38,072 bases of DNA from Methylocystis sp. (GTDB lineage: Bacteria; Pseudomonadota; Alphaproteobacteria; Rhizobiales; Beijerinckiaceae), in NCBI GenBank assembly GCA_022843525.1, contig JALHNR010000004.1, forward strand, positions 1 to 38,072, read 5' to 3'. The position numbers and the translations under genes were made by a program. The notes beneath the pieces are model-generated. The model worked only from the letters and a program-made list of their open reading frames with translations, did not search any database and had not been told where the DNA came from. This document shows, in pieces, positions 8,355-16,258 of this stretch. Numbering within the stretch: position 1 is the stretch's first letter; each line of letters starts with the position of its first letter.

Positions 8355-8800
8355 TTCACTTCTGCCAGTTCTCGGTTGATGGCGGCGATCATCTGCTTCT
8401 GGATCTTGGGCATCATGTCGTCGACGGCGCGCTCCAGGAACTTGCTGCCGATGTCGCGGCCGGGATTGGCCGCTCGCTTGGCGATCGTTTCCGGACCGGG
8501 GTTCATGCTCTCGTAGTTCTCGTGAATCAGCATCGCGTAATTATCGACGTTGACGTCGCGCACGGTGCCACCCACCACGATCTCGACCCGCATGCGGCCG
8601 CGATCCTCGTAGCTCTTTTCCTTGCGAATGGAATCTTCGAGCTCCAGGTCGTCGACCGGCGTATTGAGTTTCGCCTCCTTGACGATCTTGTCGGCGCCGC
8701 GGTCCAGAATTTTGCGAGCCTGCTTCGGCACCCGGCCGGCCATTTCCTTCATCAGAAGCTGGAGCTCTTCGCAGCCGTAAACCTGAAGACCTACCCTCAT
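8351..8800 (-). CDS. HK97 gp10-like neck/tail-completion protein
   Basis: About 149 residues, basic at the N-terminus with VPKQARKILDRGADKIVKEAK, TPVDD, and IHENYESMNPGPETIAKRAAN, then RDIGSKFLERAVDD. This pattern is typical of the HK97 gp10 family that joins head completion to the tail. The ATG at 8800 overlaps the upstream TGA (ATGA); a GTG nine bases earlier is an alternative. It lies in the usual order connector, head closure, gp10, terminator, tube. Confidence 0.72.
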   Translation of the reverse strand: MRVGLQVYGCEELQLLMKEMAGRVPKQARKILDRGADKIVKEAKLNTPVDDLELEDSIRKEKSYEDRGRMRVEIVVGGTVRDVNVDNYAMLIHENYESMNPGPETIAKRAANPGRDIGSKFLERAVDDMMPKIQKQMIAAINRELAEVK

Positions 8801-9144
8801 GCCGGCCACACGTCGAAATCGACCTCGAAATGGTCGAGCTGCCCGCCGACGACGCTGAAGCGCTGCTCGATGCCGATCACGCGGAGCTTCAGGCCCTCGA
8901 TCTCGAACCGGTCGCCCTGCCCGATCGTGACGGTTGCGGGGAACAGAATCTTGGTCTTCACGACGGTTTCTTCGGAGGCGCCGCGATCAGCCGAGCTGTC
9001 GGCGCGAACCGGCGTCTTCTGGGCCGAGGTCAGATTTCCGACCATGCCGCACGGCACCCGCACCGCGGCCGCGTAGTTGAATTCGCCGTAGATATTGCGC
9101 GTGCTCTTGCGCGAAAGCATGCCGAACTTGTTGGGGAGGAACAT
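8797..9144 (-). CDS. Putative head closure protein
   Basis: This 115-residue protein ends with a beta-rich segment (FPATVTIGQGDRFEIEGLKL, then VIGIEQRFSVVG) like small head-closure or head-tail joining proteins. Its ATG overlaps the preceding stop (TGATG) and its stop overlaps the next start. The role is inferred from size, fold-like sequence and position just before the gp10-like gene. Confidence 0.5.
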   Translation of the reverse strand: MFLPNKFGMLSRKSTRNIYGEFNYAAAVRVPCGMVGNLTSAQKTPVRADSSADRGASEETVVKTKILFPATVTIGQGDRFEIEGLKLRVIGIEQRFSVVGGQLDHFEVDFDVWPA

Positions 9145-9905
9145 CAGACCTGCCTCGCGACGATGGCGTTCGCATTGGGGTGAAAAGCCTCGTTTCGGAT
9201 GTCGGCGTAGGTCGGCAGGTCGGTATTGGAGGCGATGGAAATCTCGAGCCCGTGCATGGCCGAGGTGGTGTCATCGTGCCGGATCTGGGCGGTATCGACG
9301 CCGTGATCGGCCAGCGTCATCAGAACGGTGTCGTTGTAGAGCGCCAGAAGATTGTGCCGCCACGTCGAGCGAATGAAGCGCTTTGCCGGCCATTTGGCGT
9401 TGCGCCGGTCCTGAAAGGAAAACTGGACATCGGTGACGCCGGCGATCCGGTGCTGCATCAGGGCGGTGCGCAGCGGCAGGCGCTGGGCGCGGCCGGCGAT
9501 CGAGACGCTCAAATAGGTGTCGCGCAGGGTCTTTTTCAGGAGCGCGATGTCGCGCTCGATCTGAAGCGCAAGCTCGCTCGTCAGGTGCGCGTCAAAATCG
9601 ACAACGTGCGCGCTCAGCGCGTCCGAAAACTCTTCAGCGTCTGTGATGTTCAATTCGACGTTTGTCGCTGTGAGCGCTTGTTCTGCGATATCTTCCAAGG
9701 CATCGGTAATGTCGATCGCCTCGCCGACCAGGAACATGCTGCCCATGGTGTAGGCATCGGCGACGACCTTGGTCATCTGCTTCTGGGTGCCGAAGTCGTG
9801 CGAATCGAGTGCGCGGCTAAAGAGGATCTTCCAGCCGTCGATCAGCAGACCGTAGCGCTGGGCGCCGGCCTCTGCCGTGGTCGACATCAGGTGAGTGACG
9901 CTCAT
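9144..9905 (-). CDS. Structural-region protein of unknown function
   Basis: A 253-residue protein in the connector region. The C-terminal part contains STWRHNLLALYNDTVL, then LADHGVDTAQIRHDDTTSAM and HGLEISI. This vaguely resembles the C-terminal motif of SPP1 gp7/Mu F minor head proteins (aromatic-rich helix followed by a His/Asp cluster), but I cannot confirm it. The first half is helical and acidic. It overlaps both neighbours by four bases or fewer and is certainly translated within the morphogenesis operon. Confidence 0.6.
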   Translation of the reverse strand: MSVTHLMSTTAEAGAQRYGLLIDGWKILFSRALDSHDFGTQKQMTKVVADAYTMGSMFLVGEAIDITDALEDIAEQALTATNVELNITDAEEFSDALSAHVVDFDAHLTSELALQIERDIALLKKTLRDTYLSVSIAGRAQRLPLRTALMQHRIAGVTDVQFSFQDRRNAKWPAKRFIRSTWRHNLLALYNDTVLMTLADHGVDTAQIRHDDTTSAMHGLEISIASNTDLPTYADIRNEAFHPNANAIVARQV

Positions 9906-10696
9906 GCGCGGGTCGTCGTGATGCGATTGTTGAGAAACTGGGAGAGCAGATTGAGGGCCGCGCGCGAGATCGTGTCCTCGTCGAGCGGGCGAACCCCGGA
10001 CTTGAACATGATCGAGCTCTCGCCGATCTTCTCGGAAAACACCCCGCCCCGACGGCGCGCCGTCAGCGGATCGTTGGCGCTGGCCAGGACGGCGTTCGCC
10101 TCGATCAACTGCGCGTGCGTCAGCGCATAGCGAAAATGCTCGGGATACTCAGCGAACGCCGTTGTCGTCATCAGTGGCCACATTCGCGGCGTGATGATGG
10201 ACTGTTCGTCGTCCTCGATGCGGTCCTGAGCGTTGGACGTCGGCCACGGCACGCTGAAGCTCATCAGGGTGATGCGACGAAAGGCCTCCATCAGGGCGAC
10301 CTCATGGTCGCCCTTCTCGGCGCCGACCCAGTAGACCAGATTGGGGATCGAGCTGGCGACATAGGCCGCGCCGGCCCGCGACAGGAAGGTGTTGCGGAGA
10401 AATTCCAGGCGAGCGACCGGAACAATACCGACGATCGTCTCCTGAATGAAGGTTTGGGAACCGACCGCAATGCTCAGCTCGATTGTGTATCCGCCGGGCA
10501 AGGCAAACACGGCTGCAGGCACGGTGATCGTGGTCGAAGTGCCCGTCAGGTTGGCGATAACGGTCGGGACGACGATTTCGTCGCCCCAACTGCCGGTCAC
10601 GCGATAGGACAGCCCGGTCGGCGTGATCGGGTCACCGTCGTTATTCCAGAACGGAATTTCGACGACCGCGTCAGATCCGACCGGGAAGTTCTGCAT
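9902..10696 (-). CDS. Head-tail adaptor-like protein with N-terminal beta domain
   Basis: A 264-residue protein. The first 90 residues form a Gly/Thr/Val-rich stretch like an Ig or tail-associated beta domain (VEIPFWNNDGDPITPTGLSY, TITVPAAVFALPGGYTIEL). The C-terminus has TARRRGGVFSEKIGESSIMF followed by ISRAALNLLSQFLNN. This is the style of head-tail adaptor proteins, in which a variable-grade V-SE-IG-S motif precedes a last helix ending in a Leu-rich stretch. The ATG overlaps the upstream TAA (TAATG) with GGAGCG before it. The adaptor assignment is from motif style and position. Confidence 0.6.
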   Translation of the reverse strand: MQNFPVGSDAVVEIPFWNNDGDPITPTGLSYRVTGSWGDEIVVPTVIANLTGTSTTITVPAAVFALPGGYTIELSIAVGSQTFIQETIVGIVPVARLEFLRNTFLSRAGAAYVASSIPNLVYWVGAEKGDHEVALMEAFRRITLMSFSVPWPTSNAQDRIEDDEQSIITPRMWPLMTTTAFAEYPEHFRYALTHAQLIEANAVLASANDPLTARRRGGVFSEKIGESSIMFKSGVRPLDEDTISRAALNLLSQFLNNRITTTRA

Positions 10697-11481
10697 TATT
10701 TCGCTCCGCTTTCGTCGTCGCTGACCACGATATGTTCAGCCTCGTTGGCAGCGGCGTTCTCGCCGGCTGCCTCGACGATTGCCGCGATCACTTCGACCTT
10801 GGCGCTTTCGTCGACGTTCGGGGCCGGCACGAATTTGTTCGCGGGCGGCGCCACGTAGGTCGGCTCACCGTTGGGGCCGACCGCGTTCGGGGTTTCGTCC
10901 CGAACCAGGACACGGGCGCTCTTCATGGCCTCTTCTTCGAGCCGGAGCTGCTCGGCCATCGCGGCGTCGCCGGCGGCGGCGCGGGCGGTGCGCTCCTCCT
11001 GAAGCCTCTCTTCCTGGATCTTGGCGAAGTGATTCTGCGCCTTGACGATCAGATGAATCAATTTCGGGATCGAGCGATCCTTGACGCTCCAGGGCTTGGC
11101 GATCAGCCGGAGACCGGCGATCCCTTCCAGCGTGGCGACGTTTTCGAGCTGCTCCTGAGTGTAGAAGACGCGCTTCACCGAATCGCCGGCGTCGAGGAAC
11201 GCCTGCTTCTGTTCGGCATCCTTGTCGTCGTCGGTCATGCGCGCCATCGGCGCCACAACCTCGGTCGCCAGGCCGCGCCGGCTGGCAATTCGAGCGGCCG
11301 CGCCGCCCTGCCCCTGCGTCTCGCCGTCGGCGTCGGTCAGCTCGGTGACGACAAGCCCGGAAATTCGGTCGCAGATGTTGCGCGGTAGCGGGTCGATCGA
11401 GGTGCCGTCTTTGAACTGGTAGCCACAGAAGTCGCCGCTAAAGGCCTGCCAGCCGGGATTCTTGATGGTGATGAAGAACAA
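10696..11481 (-). CDS. Structural-region protein of unknown function, TTG start
   Basis: A 261-residue protein starting with MFFITIKNPGWQAFSGD. The start codon is TTG at 11481, supported by a strong AGGAGG five bases upstream. The middle has VKRVFYTQEQLENVATLEGI; residues about 150-200 are a charged, Ala/Glu-rich helix, probably coiled coil; the tail is acidic and Ala-rich. I do not recognise the family. It lies between the glutaredoxin and adaptor genes and may be a head decoration or completion protein. Confidence 0.6.
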   Translation of the reverse strand: MFFITIKNPGWQAFSGDFCGYQFKDGTSIDPLPRNICDRISGLVVTELTDADGETQGQGGAAARIASRRGLATEVVAPMARMTDDDKDAEQKQAFLDAGDSVKRVFYTQEQLENVATLEGIAGLRLIAKPWSVKDRSIPKLIHLIVKAQNHFAKIQEERLQEERTARAAAGDAAMAEQLRLEEEAMKSARVLVRDETPNAVGPNGEPTYVAPPANKFVPAPNVDESAKVEVIAAIVEAAGENAAANEAEHIVVSDDESGAK

Positions 11482-11482
11482 T

Positions 11483-11740
11483 TTAGCCTCCTAGGATTTG
11501 CTGAATGACCGGATAGGCGCGAACGAGGTCATCAAACCCGCCGATTCGGTGCTCGCCGATGAAGATTTGGGGAATGGTCTTCGGCGTCTCACCGAGACGC
11601 TCGCTCAACTCATCGACCAGCAGAGCGTCGCTGGTCATGTCATGGTAGATGAACGGCACTGCGCGCTTCTGGCAGAAAGCACGGGCGGCCGCACAGTAGC
11701 GGCAATCGTCGCGCCCGTAGATTTCGACCCTTTGGCTCAT
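11483..11740 (-). CDS. Glutaredoxin-like protein
   Basis: An 85-residue thioredoxin-fold protein of typical glutaredoxin size. The CRYC active site lies at residues 12-15 (GRDDCRYCAAAR), TIPQIFIG supplies the cis-proline segment, and GGFDDL is the glutathione-site region. It would reduce disulfides or serve as electron donor to a ribonucleotide reductase. The ATG at 11740 overlaps the TGA of the ParA-like gene (ATGA). An upstream extension of the frame is only overlap with that gene. A redox gene inside a capsid operon is unusual; it may supply deoxynucleotide synthesis or act on a virion protein. Confidence 0.88.
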   Translation of the reverse strand: MSQRVEIYGRDDCRYCAAARAFCQKRAVPFIYHDMTSDALLVDELSERLGETPKTIPQIFIGEHRIGGFDDLVRAYPVIQQILGG

Positions 11741-12417
11741 GCCTGGTCGACTTTGAGCGGCGCGAGCGCCGCGAAGACCTTGCCGAGCCAATGACGAACC
11801 TTGCCGCGCATAACCATGGAGTTGTCCTGGTTGGCGACGAAGTCATTGAACGACACCGAAGCCTTGTCGACGTGCTCGCATGCCAGGCTGTCGAGCTTGG
11901 TAACATCGATCACGGCTTCCGACATCGCCATCGCCGCCGCGGCTTCCGGGTTACCCCAGCCGAAATAGGCGGTATCGTTGATGTGATTGGTGACCAGAAA
12001 ATAACGACAGCCGGCGATGATTGAAGCGGTCGCCTCGATCTCCTTGAGAGATTCGACGGTCGCGCCCAGCACATGCAGAATCACCAGGTTCAGCTTGCCC
12101 TCGCGCACCGCATCGAGCAGGCCGATGTTGGCCAGGGTCTGGATGATTTCGGAGAGCAGGCCGGCCTTGCAGTCGATCACAGTCATCCGCGAGCGCTGAA
12201 GGGTATCGAACACGGTCATCTGCCCGTCCGACTTGGACAGATCGACCACTTCGGCTGCGGGGAAGAAGCGCTTGAGCACACCGGGACCAGGTTCGGTGTC
12301 GAACGCGCGGTAGTCGATGGCATTGGCCTTGAGATAGTCCAGCAGCGCGCGCGTAAGGGTCGTTTTACCAACGCCTCCCTTGTCTGCGCCGACGATCATT
12401 ACGGTAGGAACGGTCAT
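11737..12417 (-). CDS. ParA/MinD-family ATPase inside the capsid operon
   Basis: A 226-residue P-loop ATPase with the deviant Walker A motif GADKGGVGKTTLT (residues 10-22) typical of ParA/MinD proteins, then FDTEPGPG and MTVIDCKAG in switch-like positions. No DNA-binding extension is present, and no ParB or RHH partner sits beside it. It lies after a terminator-like hairpin and operator site 4, with CAGGAG before the ATG, and is coupled to the glutaredoxin by ATGA. Its job between capsid and connector genes is unclear. It is distinct from the second ParA at 25864-26496. Confidence 0.85.
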   Translation of the reverse strand: MTVPTVMIVGADKGGVGKTTLTRALLDYLKANAIDYRAFDTEPGPGVLKRFFPAAEVVDLSKSDGQMTVFDTLQRSRMTVIDCKAGLLSEIIQTLANIGLLDAVREGKLNLVILHVLGATVESLKEIEATASIIAGCRYFLVTNHINDTAYFGWGNPEAAAAMAMSEAVIDVTKLDSLACEHVDKASVSFNDFVANQDNSMVMRGKVRHWLGKVFAALAPLKVDQA

Positions 12418-12438
12418 GGATTCTCCTGACAGAACGAA

Positions 12439-12463
12439 GGGGCGAGGTGTAAAGCCTCGCCCC
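12439..12463 (-). terminator. Strong hairpin after the major capsid gene
   Basis: Arms GGGGCGAGG (12439-12447) and CCTCGCCCC (12455-12463) pair perfectly over nine bases with a seven-base loop. On the minus strand it is followed by TTCGTTCTGTC. It probably attenuates transcription leaving the capsid gene, keeping the ParA-like and later genes lower. Confidence 0.65.
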
Positions 12464-12467
12464 TTAT

Positions 12468-12483
12468 AAGTCAGTTTTGACTG
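12468..12483. promoter_or_regulatory. Operator-like palindrome, site 4
   Basis: Reads AAGTCAG-TT-TTGACTG, with two changes from consensus. It sits between the capsid stop and the hairpin at 12439. Confidence 0.65.
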
Positions 12484-12498
12484 TGACGCAACACCGAA

Positions 12499-13401
12499 TT
12501 AGATGTTGGTGACGCCCTTCAGGCGGGCGACCGCGTGGGTAGCCTTCAGGGCGGCGCCGACATACCACTTGACGCGGTAGCGGACGGCGTCCTTGTTCTG
12601 GATCGTGCCGATTTCCTCGACCTTCAAACCAGCGGCTTCGCCACCGACGATGCCGTGGAAGCCGACGGACTCGTCGAACTTGATCGCGTAGATCGAGGTC
12701 GTGACCGTGCTGGTGCCCTGGACTTCATCGGCGGTGATGAAATCGTTGATGATGATGGGCATGCCATCAATCGCGGGAACCGGGCGGCCGAAGTTCGGCA
12801 GCATGATGGTGTCGGCAGCGTTGCCGTTGAAGCCGCGGAGCAACGCCTTCAGCGCACGCCAGGTGCCCTGACGCATCATGAAGCAGTCGGCGCCGAGCTT
12901 GACGGCATCCTTCAGCTCGTCGAGCGCGGAGAACGTGACGGCCGCGCCATTGACGCCGGCAACCAGGGTCTGGGCGGCGGGGGTCAGCACCTTCAGGCCG
13001 TCGAACTCTTTCGGGTTGACGCCGTTGTTGCCGTTGACCATCGTCCGCTTCAGCTTGCGGGTCAGAGCCTTCGCCTTGGAAGCGATCTGAATCGCCAGCT
13101 GCGGGTTGGCGTCGGACTGCGTCGACAGGAGAAACTTGTCCATGTCAACGTCGCCAGCCAGAATGCGCAGACGGGTGGTGACCTCGGTAAAGGTCGCGGC
13201 GCCCTCAGGAATCGCTTCGTAGGGATCGAGGAAAGCGCCTTCGCTGATCTCGTTCTCGCGATTGTAGAGGTAGGCCTTGCCGTCGATGCTCTTGAAGGGC
13301 ATCAGGGCAAACATTTCCTCGCGATCGATGATCTCTTCGATCACGCCGCGCTCCAGGAGGTCCTCCGAGAGTTTGTTGGCTTCGACTTCGAGAAGGGGCA
13401 T
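12499..13401 (-). CDS. Major capsid protein (HK97 fold)
   Basis: A 300-residue protein with features of HK97-fold capsid subunits of the 300-residue class. The N-terminal arm has SEDLLERGVIEEIIDREEMFALMPF, broken here by acidic turns. The middle has LTRKLKRTMVNGNNG, and the C-terminal domain has GMPIIINDFITADE and YAIKFDESVGFHGIVG. It follows the scaffold and portal genes. AAGGAG lies seven bases before the ATG. It is framed by two operator sites upstream, and by an operator plus a terminator downstream, so it is a separately controlled unit. Confidence 0.9.
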   Translation of the reverse strand: MPLLEVEANKLSEDLLERGVIEEIIDREEMFALMPFKSIDGKAYLYNRENEISEGAFLDPYEAIPEGAATFTEVTTRLRILAGDVDMDKFLLSTQSDANPQLAIQIASKAKALTRKLKRTMVNGNNGVNPKEFDGLKVLTPAAQTLVAGVNGAAVTFSALDELKDAVKLGADCFMMRQGTWRALKALLRGFNGNAADTIMLPNFGRPVPAIDGMPIIINDFITADEVQGTSTVTTSIYAIKFDESVGFHGIVGGEAAGLKVEEIGTIQNKDAVRYRVKWYVGAALKATHAVARLKGVTNI

Positions 13402-13442
13402 TTCGTCTCCTTGGAAGGGCCGCAGCCCCGCGTTGAATAGGT

Positions 13443-13458
13443 AAGTCAGTTTTGACTT
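13443..13458. promoter_or_regulatory. Operator-like palindrome, site 5
   Basis: Reads AAGTCAG-TT-TTGACTT, 42 bases before the capsid start and 59 bases (start to start) from site 6. It is the only closely paired set in the window. Confidence 0.75.
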
Positions 13459-13501
13459 GCACTACTCTAGCGCGGGACGGCGCAATATCCAAGAAGAATT
13501 T

Positions 13502-13517
13502 AAGTCAGAACTGACTT
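13502..13517. promoter_or_regulatory. Operator-like palindrome, site 6
   Basis: A perfect AAGTCAG-AA-CTGACTT copy just after the scaffold stop codon and upstream of the capsid gene. Confidence 0.8.
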
Positions 13518-13521
13518 TTTA

Positions 13522-14532
13522 TTACGCGGTGGGCTTTTTCAGCTGCCCGGCGGCGAGCCCGACCTGAATACGGGCCATGCCGCGCAGGCCGTTATCCACG
13601 CTCAGATCCTCGCCGCGAACATTGTCGGTGCGGGACTGGGCGCCTGGCTTGAGCTTGGAGCGAACCAGCTTGTCGCGGTCCGGGCTGGCCTCGACCAGCT
13701 TCTTCAGCGCGGCGTCGACCGACAGCGCGTTGCCGGAAGCATCGACCAGCGGGGTGCGCGCCGTCTCGCCGCGGGGCTTGTCGAACGGGACGACCTTGCC
13801 CTTCACCACGTCGAAGTGGCTCTGATAGACCTGGCGCGCGACCGAGGCGGTCAGCACCAACTCCTTGTCGATGTAGCTCGACTGGCTGAACGCGGAGCCG
13901 ACGGTCAGATCGTTGATCGTCTTCTGGGCGTCGTTCAGTTCGGTGTCCTTGGCGAGCAGCTGCTCCTTGACGGTGCCGATCGCGGTCTGGTGTTCGGCAG
14001 CCATCATGGCCTTGATGCGCTCGACGTCACCGGACTTCTCGATCGCCGCGCGTTCGGCCGCGGCCGCGGCTTCCTTGGCCGTCGCTTCGTTGGCGATCAG
14101 CTCGCGGATCTTCGCCGGGTCGATCCCGTCGAACGTCTTCAGCTTCGCGGTCGCGTCTTCGAGGGCCTTCTGAGCCTCGCGCGCGGTTTTCTTGTGCTTG
14201 AGGGTGTCCGTCAGGAATTCGAATTCCTTGTCGGTCAGCTTGCCGTCCTTGCGATCCTTCGCGATGCGCTCGGCTTCGGCAGCCTCGGCAGCGATACGGG
14301 CGGTTTCGGCGGCAGCGGCTTCGACGGCGAGACGAGCGGTCTCGGCAGCAGCAGCTTCGGCGGCAACGCGGGCAGCTTCAGCAGCAACGGCTGCGGCAGC
14401 TTCGCGGGCGGCCTTTTGCTCGGGAGTCTCACCATCCAGAAGGCGCATGCCCTCGATCGGGTGGGTGGTGACGTGACTGCTGCGCTGCGTCTGCATCGGA
14501 GCAATAGTGGTATTCTTCGCACGGGTCGTCAT
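13522..14532 (-). CDS. Scaffolding protein candidate
   Basis: A 336-residue, Ala/Glu/Lys-rich, strongly helical protein between portal and major capsid genes, the usual scaffold position. Residues about 40-100 are repeats of AAAxETARxAxEAA-like sequence, a long coiled coil. The C-terminus is basic (RSKLKPGAQSRTDN), as expected for capsid binding. The ATG at 14532 is chosen because AAGGAG lies nine bases before it; the frame is open further upstream but without a site. It would direct capsid shell assembly and be removed on maturation. No protease gene is evident nearby. Confidence 0.75.
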   Translation of the reverse strand: MTTRAKNTTIAPMQTQRSSHVTTHPIEGMRLLDGETPEQKAAREAAAAVAAEAARVAAEAAAAETARLAVEAAAAETARIAAEAAEAERIAKDRKDGKLTDKEFEFLTDTLKHKKTAREAQKALEDATAKLKTFDGIDPAKIRELIANEATAKEAAAAAERAAIEKSGDVERIKAMMAAEHQTAIGTVKEQLLAKDTELNDAQKTINDLTVGSAFSQSSYIDKELVLTASVARQVYQSHFDVVKGKVVPFDKPRGETARTPLVDASGNALSVDAALKKLVEASPDRDKLVRSKLKPGAQSRTDNVRGEDLSVDNGLRGMARIQVGLAAGQLKKPTA

Positions 14533-14623
14533 CTTGGTAGTCTCCTTCGGCACACTCTCTCGGCCAACGGGGGTTTTGGGTTGCACAGTCTCTCGGCTTC
14601 CCAGTGGGCATTATGCCCGGTCG

Positions 14624-16198
14624 TTACTTGGTCTCCTTGGTGACTTGACCTTGCTTCTTCTCCTTGGGCGCCTTCGTCTTGGCCTTTGTCTTTCCCGTCG
14701 CCGGGAATGCCTCGGGCTGACTTGCCGCCTTCAGATCGGACGCGAGGGTCATCACGTCTTCTTGGGATAGCGGCCAATCGGCGAGATCGGCCTCCATCTT
14801 CGTTCGCAAGTCGGCCGCAATGCGCGGGAACAACTTGTCGATCACCTGCCGCATTTGCTCTTGCCGCAGGGCTTTCGGCGCATCCACGAGGGCCAGTCTC
14901 TCGGCGATCGTGAATTCGTCAAAAAGGCTTCGGGTGTCAAAGGTGTCCGGATATTTCACCAGCTCGGCCTCAAGCGCGGCTTTGCCGTTCCACTTCATGA
15001 CCAGGTTGACGATCTTGTTCTCGGCGTTCTCCAGACTGTCGGCCTTGGAGGTCAGCAGCGAGTTCATGCGCTCGAAATCGTAGGCCTTGGCGACACCCGA
15101 CGAGTTGTCGATGCCCATGCCATTGTCCTGCTTGGTGCGCTCGCCGGCCATGCCGATGGTGTGGTAGATCTCATTGATGATCTTGTTGATCACCGTGATG
15201 ATCAGCGTCGCCTGCTTGACGTCCGGCGAAATGTATTCGGGCTTGGCACCGGCCTCGCCGTCATAGGCGAAGATGCGCTTGGTGCCCATTTCGATCAGGG
15301 CGTCGTATTTGTCGGTGCCCGGCATCAGGCCCTGCGCCGGCATCACCAGCTGGCTGAAGGTCTGATCCTGGATGATCGCGTCCACATTCGACAGGTAGTT
15401 GCCGCAGGCGCGATCGAGATAGGCGATGTCGTCGATCAGCGCGGGCGCCGAATACTTGCCGTCGCCGATGACGTGATCGACCGCAAACACCGGCACTTCG
15501 CCGAGATCATGCACAAACGGCGTGCCGGCGACGACGATGAAATCCTTGGGCTTCTTGCCCTGCTCGATCTTGAACAGCTGCCAGTAATTGCGGGTCCAGA
15601 GCCGATACTGACAGGTGACATCGCCGGACGAGTTGATCGGATCGGCGTCGTCACGGACATGCTCGCGGATCAGGATCCAGCTCAGCTCGCCGTCTTCGGT
15701 GAAGCCCATATCGAGAGCGTCCTGGGGGCTGACGAGATAGACGTAGACTCGCGCCTTCGCGGCTTTGGCGTCCGCAACCGAGATCACCCCTTCGGCGACC
15801 GAGGTATCAGTGACGACATAGACGCGGCCGAGCTTCGAGGTCGCCGACCCTACCAGCTTCATGAACTGGTTGATGTCGAGATTCTCGAAGGTGGCCTTTT
15901 CCCAGAAGGTCTTGATCTCCTGCGGAGCGTCGGCGCCGCGGGTGACCGGAGACTTGAAGATGTATTTCTGGACGAGATCGACGACCTCGCGGGTATGGTT
16001 GAAGCGATAGGCGCGATCGACGCGGGCCTTGTATTCCTTGGCGCCTTCCTTGACGTAGCGGAAGATGTTGGTCTTGAACCACTCGCGGCCGCCCTCATAG
16101 GTGGCTTCGAGGAAGTCCCAATGGGGCAGCTTCGCGGCGTATTCGGGATGACGCCGGGCCAGAAACTTTCGCAGTTTTGTCTGTAGATCGTCGGCCAA
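14624..16198 (-). CDS. Portal protein
   Basis: A 524-residue protein between terL and scaffold. Portal-like features are YRFNHTREVVDLVQKYIFKS, WILIREHVRD, and the mid-protein helix KPEYISPDVKQATLIITV with NEIYHTIGMAGERTKQ and GIDNSSGVAKAYDFERMNSL. It would form the dodecameric DNA gateway at one capsid vertex. No ATG opens the frame. The TTG at 16198 is preferred because AAGGTG lies six bases before it; another TTG at 16216 lacks such a site. The end is Lys-rich. Operator site 7 lies 34 bases upstream. Confidence 0.85.
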   Translation of the reverse strand: MADDLQTKLRKFLARRHPEYAAKLPHWDFLEATYEGGREWFKTNIFRYVKEGAKEYKARVDRAYRFNHTREVVDLVQKYIFKSPVTRGADAPQEIKTFWEKATFENLDINQFMKLVGSATSKLGRVYVVTDTSVAEGVISVADAKAAKARVYVYLVSPQDALDMGFTEDGELSWILIREHVRDDADPINSSGDVTCQYRLWTRNYWQLFKIEQGKKPKDFIVVAGTPFVHDLGEVPVFAVDHVIGDGKYSAPALIDDIAYLDRACGNYLSNVDAIIQDQTFSQLVMPAQGLMPGTDKYDALIEMGTKRIFAYDGEAGAKPEYISPDVKQATLIITVINKIINEIYHTIGMAGERTKQDNGMGIDNSSGVAKAYDFERMNSLLTSKADSLENAENKIVNLVMKWNGKAALEAELVKYPDTFDTRSLFDEFTIAERLALVDAPKALRQEQMRQVIDKLFPRIAADLRTKMEADLADWPLSQEDVMTLASDLKAASQPEAFPATGKTKAKTKAPKEKKQGQVTKETK

Positions 16199-16232
16199 TA
16201 CAGCACCTTGGGGCAATCGGAATTCAAACTGT

Positions 16233-16248
16233 AAGTCAGAACTGACTT
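16233..16248. promoter_or_regulatory. Operator-like palindrome, site 7
   Basis: A perfect AAGTCAG-AA-CTGACTT copy between terL and portal. Confidence 0.8.
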
Positions 16249-16258
16249 ATAAGCAACC

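Noticed and set aside
13443-13517. Operator half-sites as sigma70 -35 boxes
   Set aside because: TTGACT/CTGACT occurs in the palindromes, but no TATAAT-like hexamer lies 16-18 bases downstream at the sites I checked.
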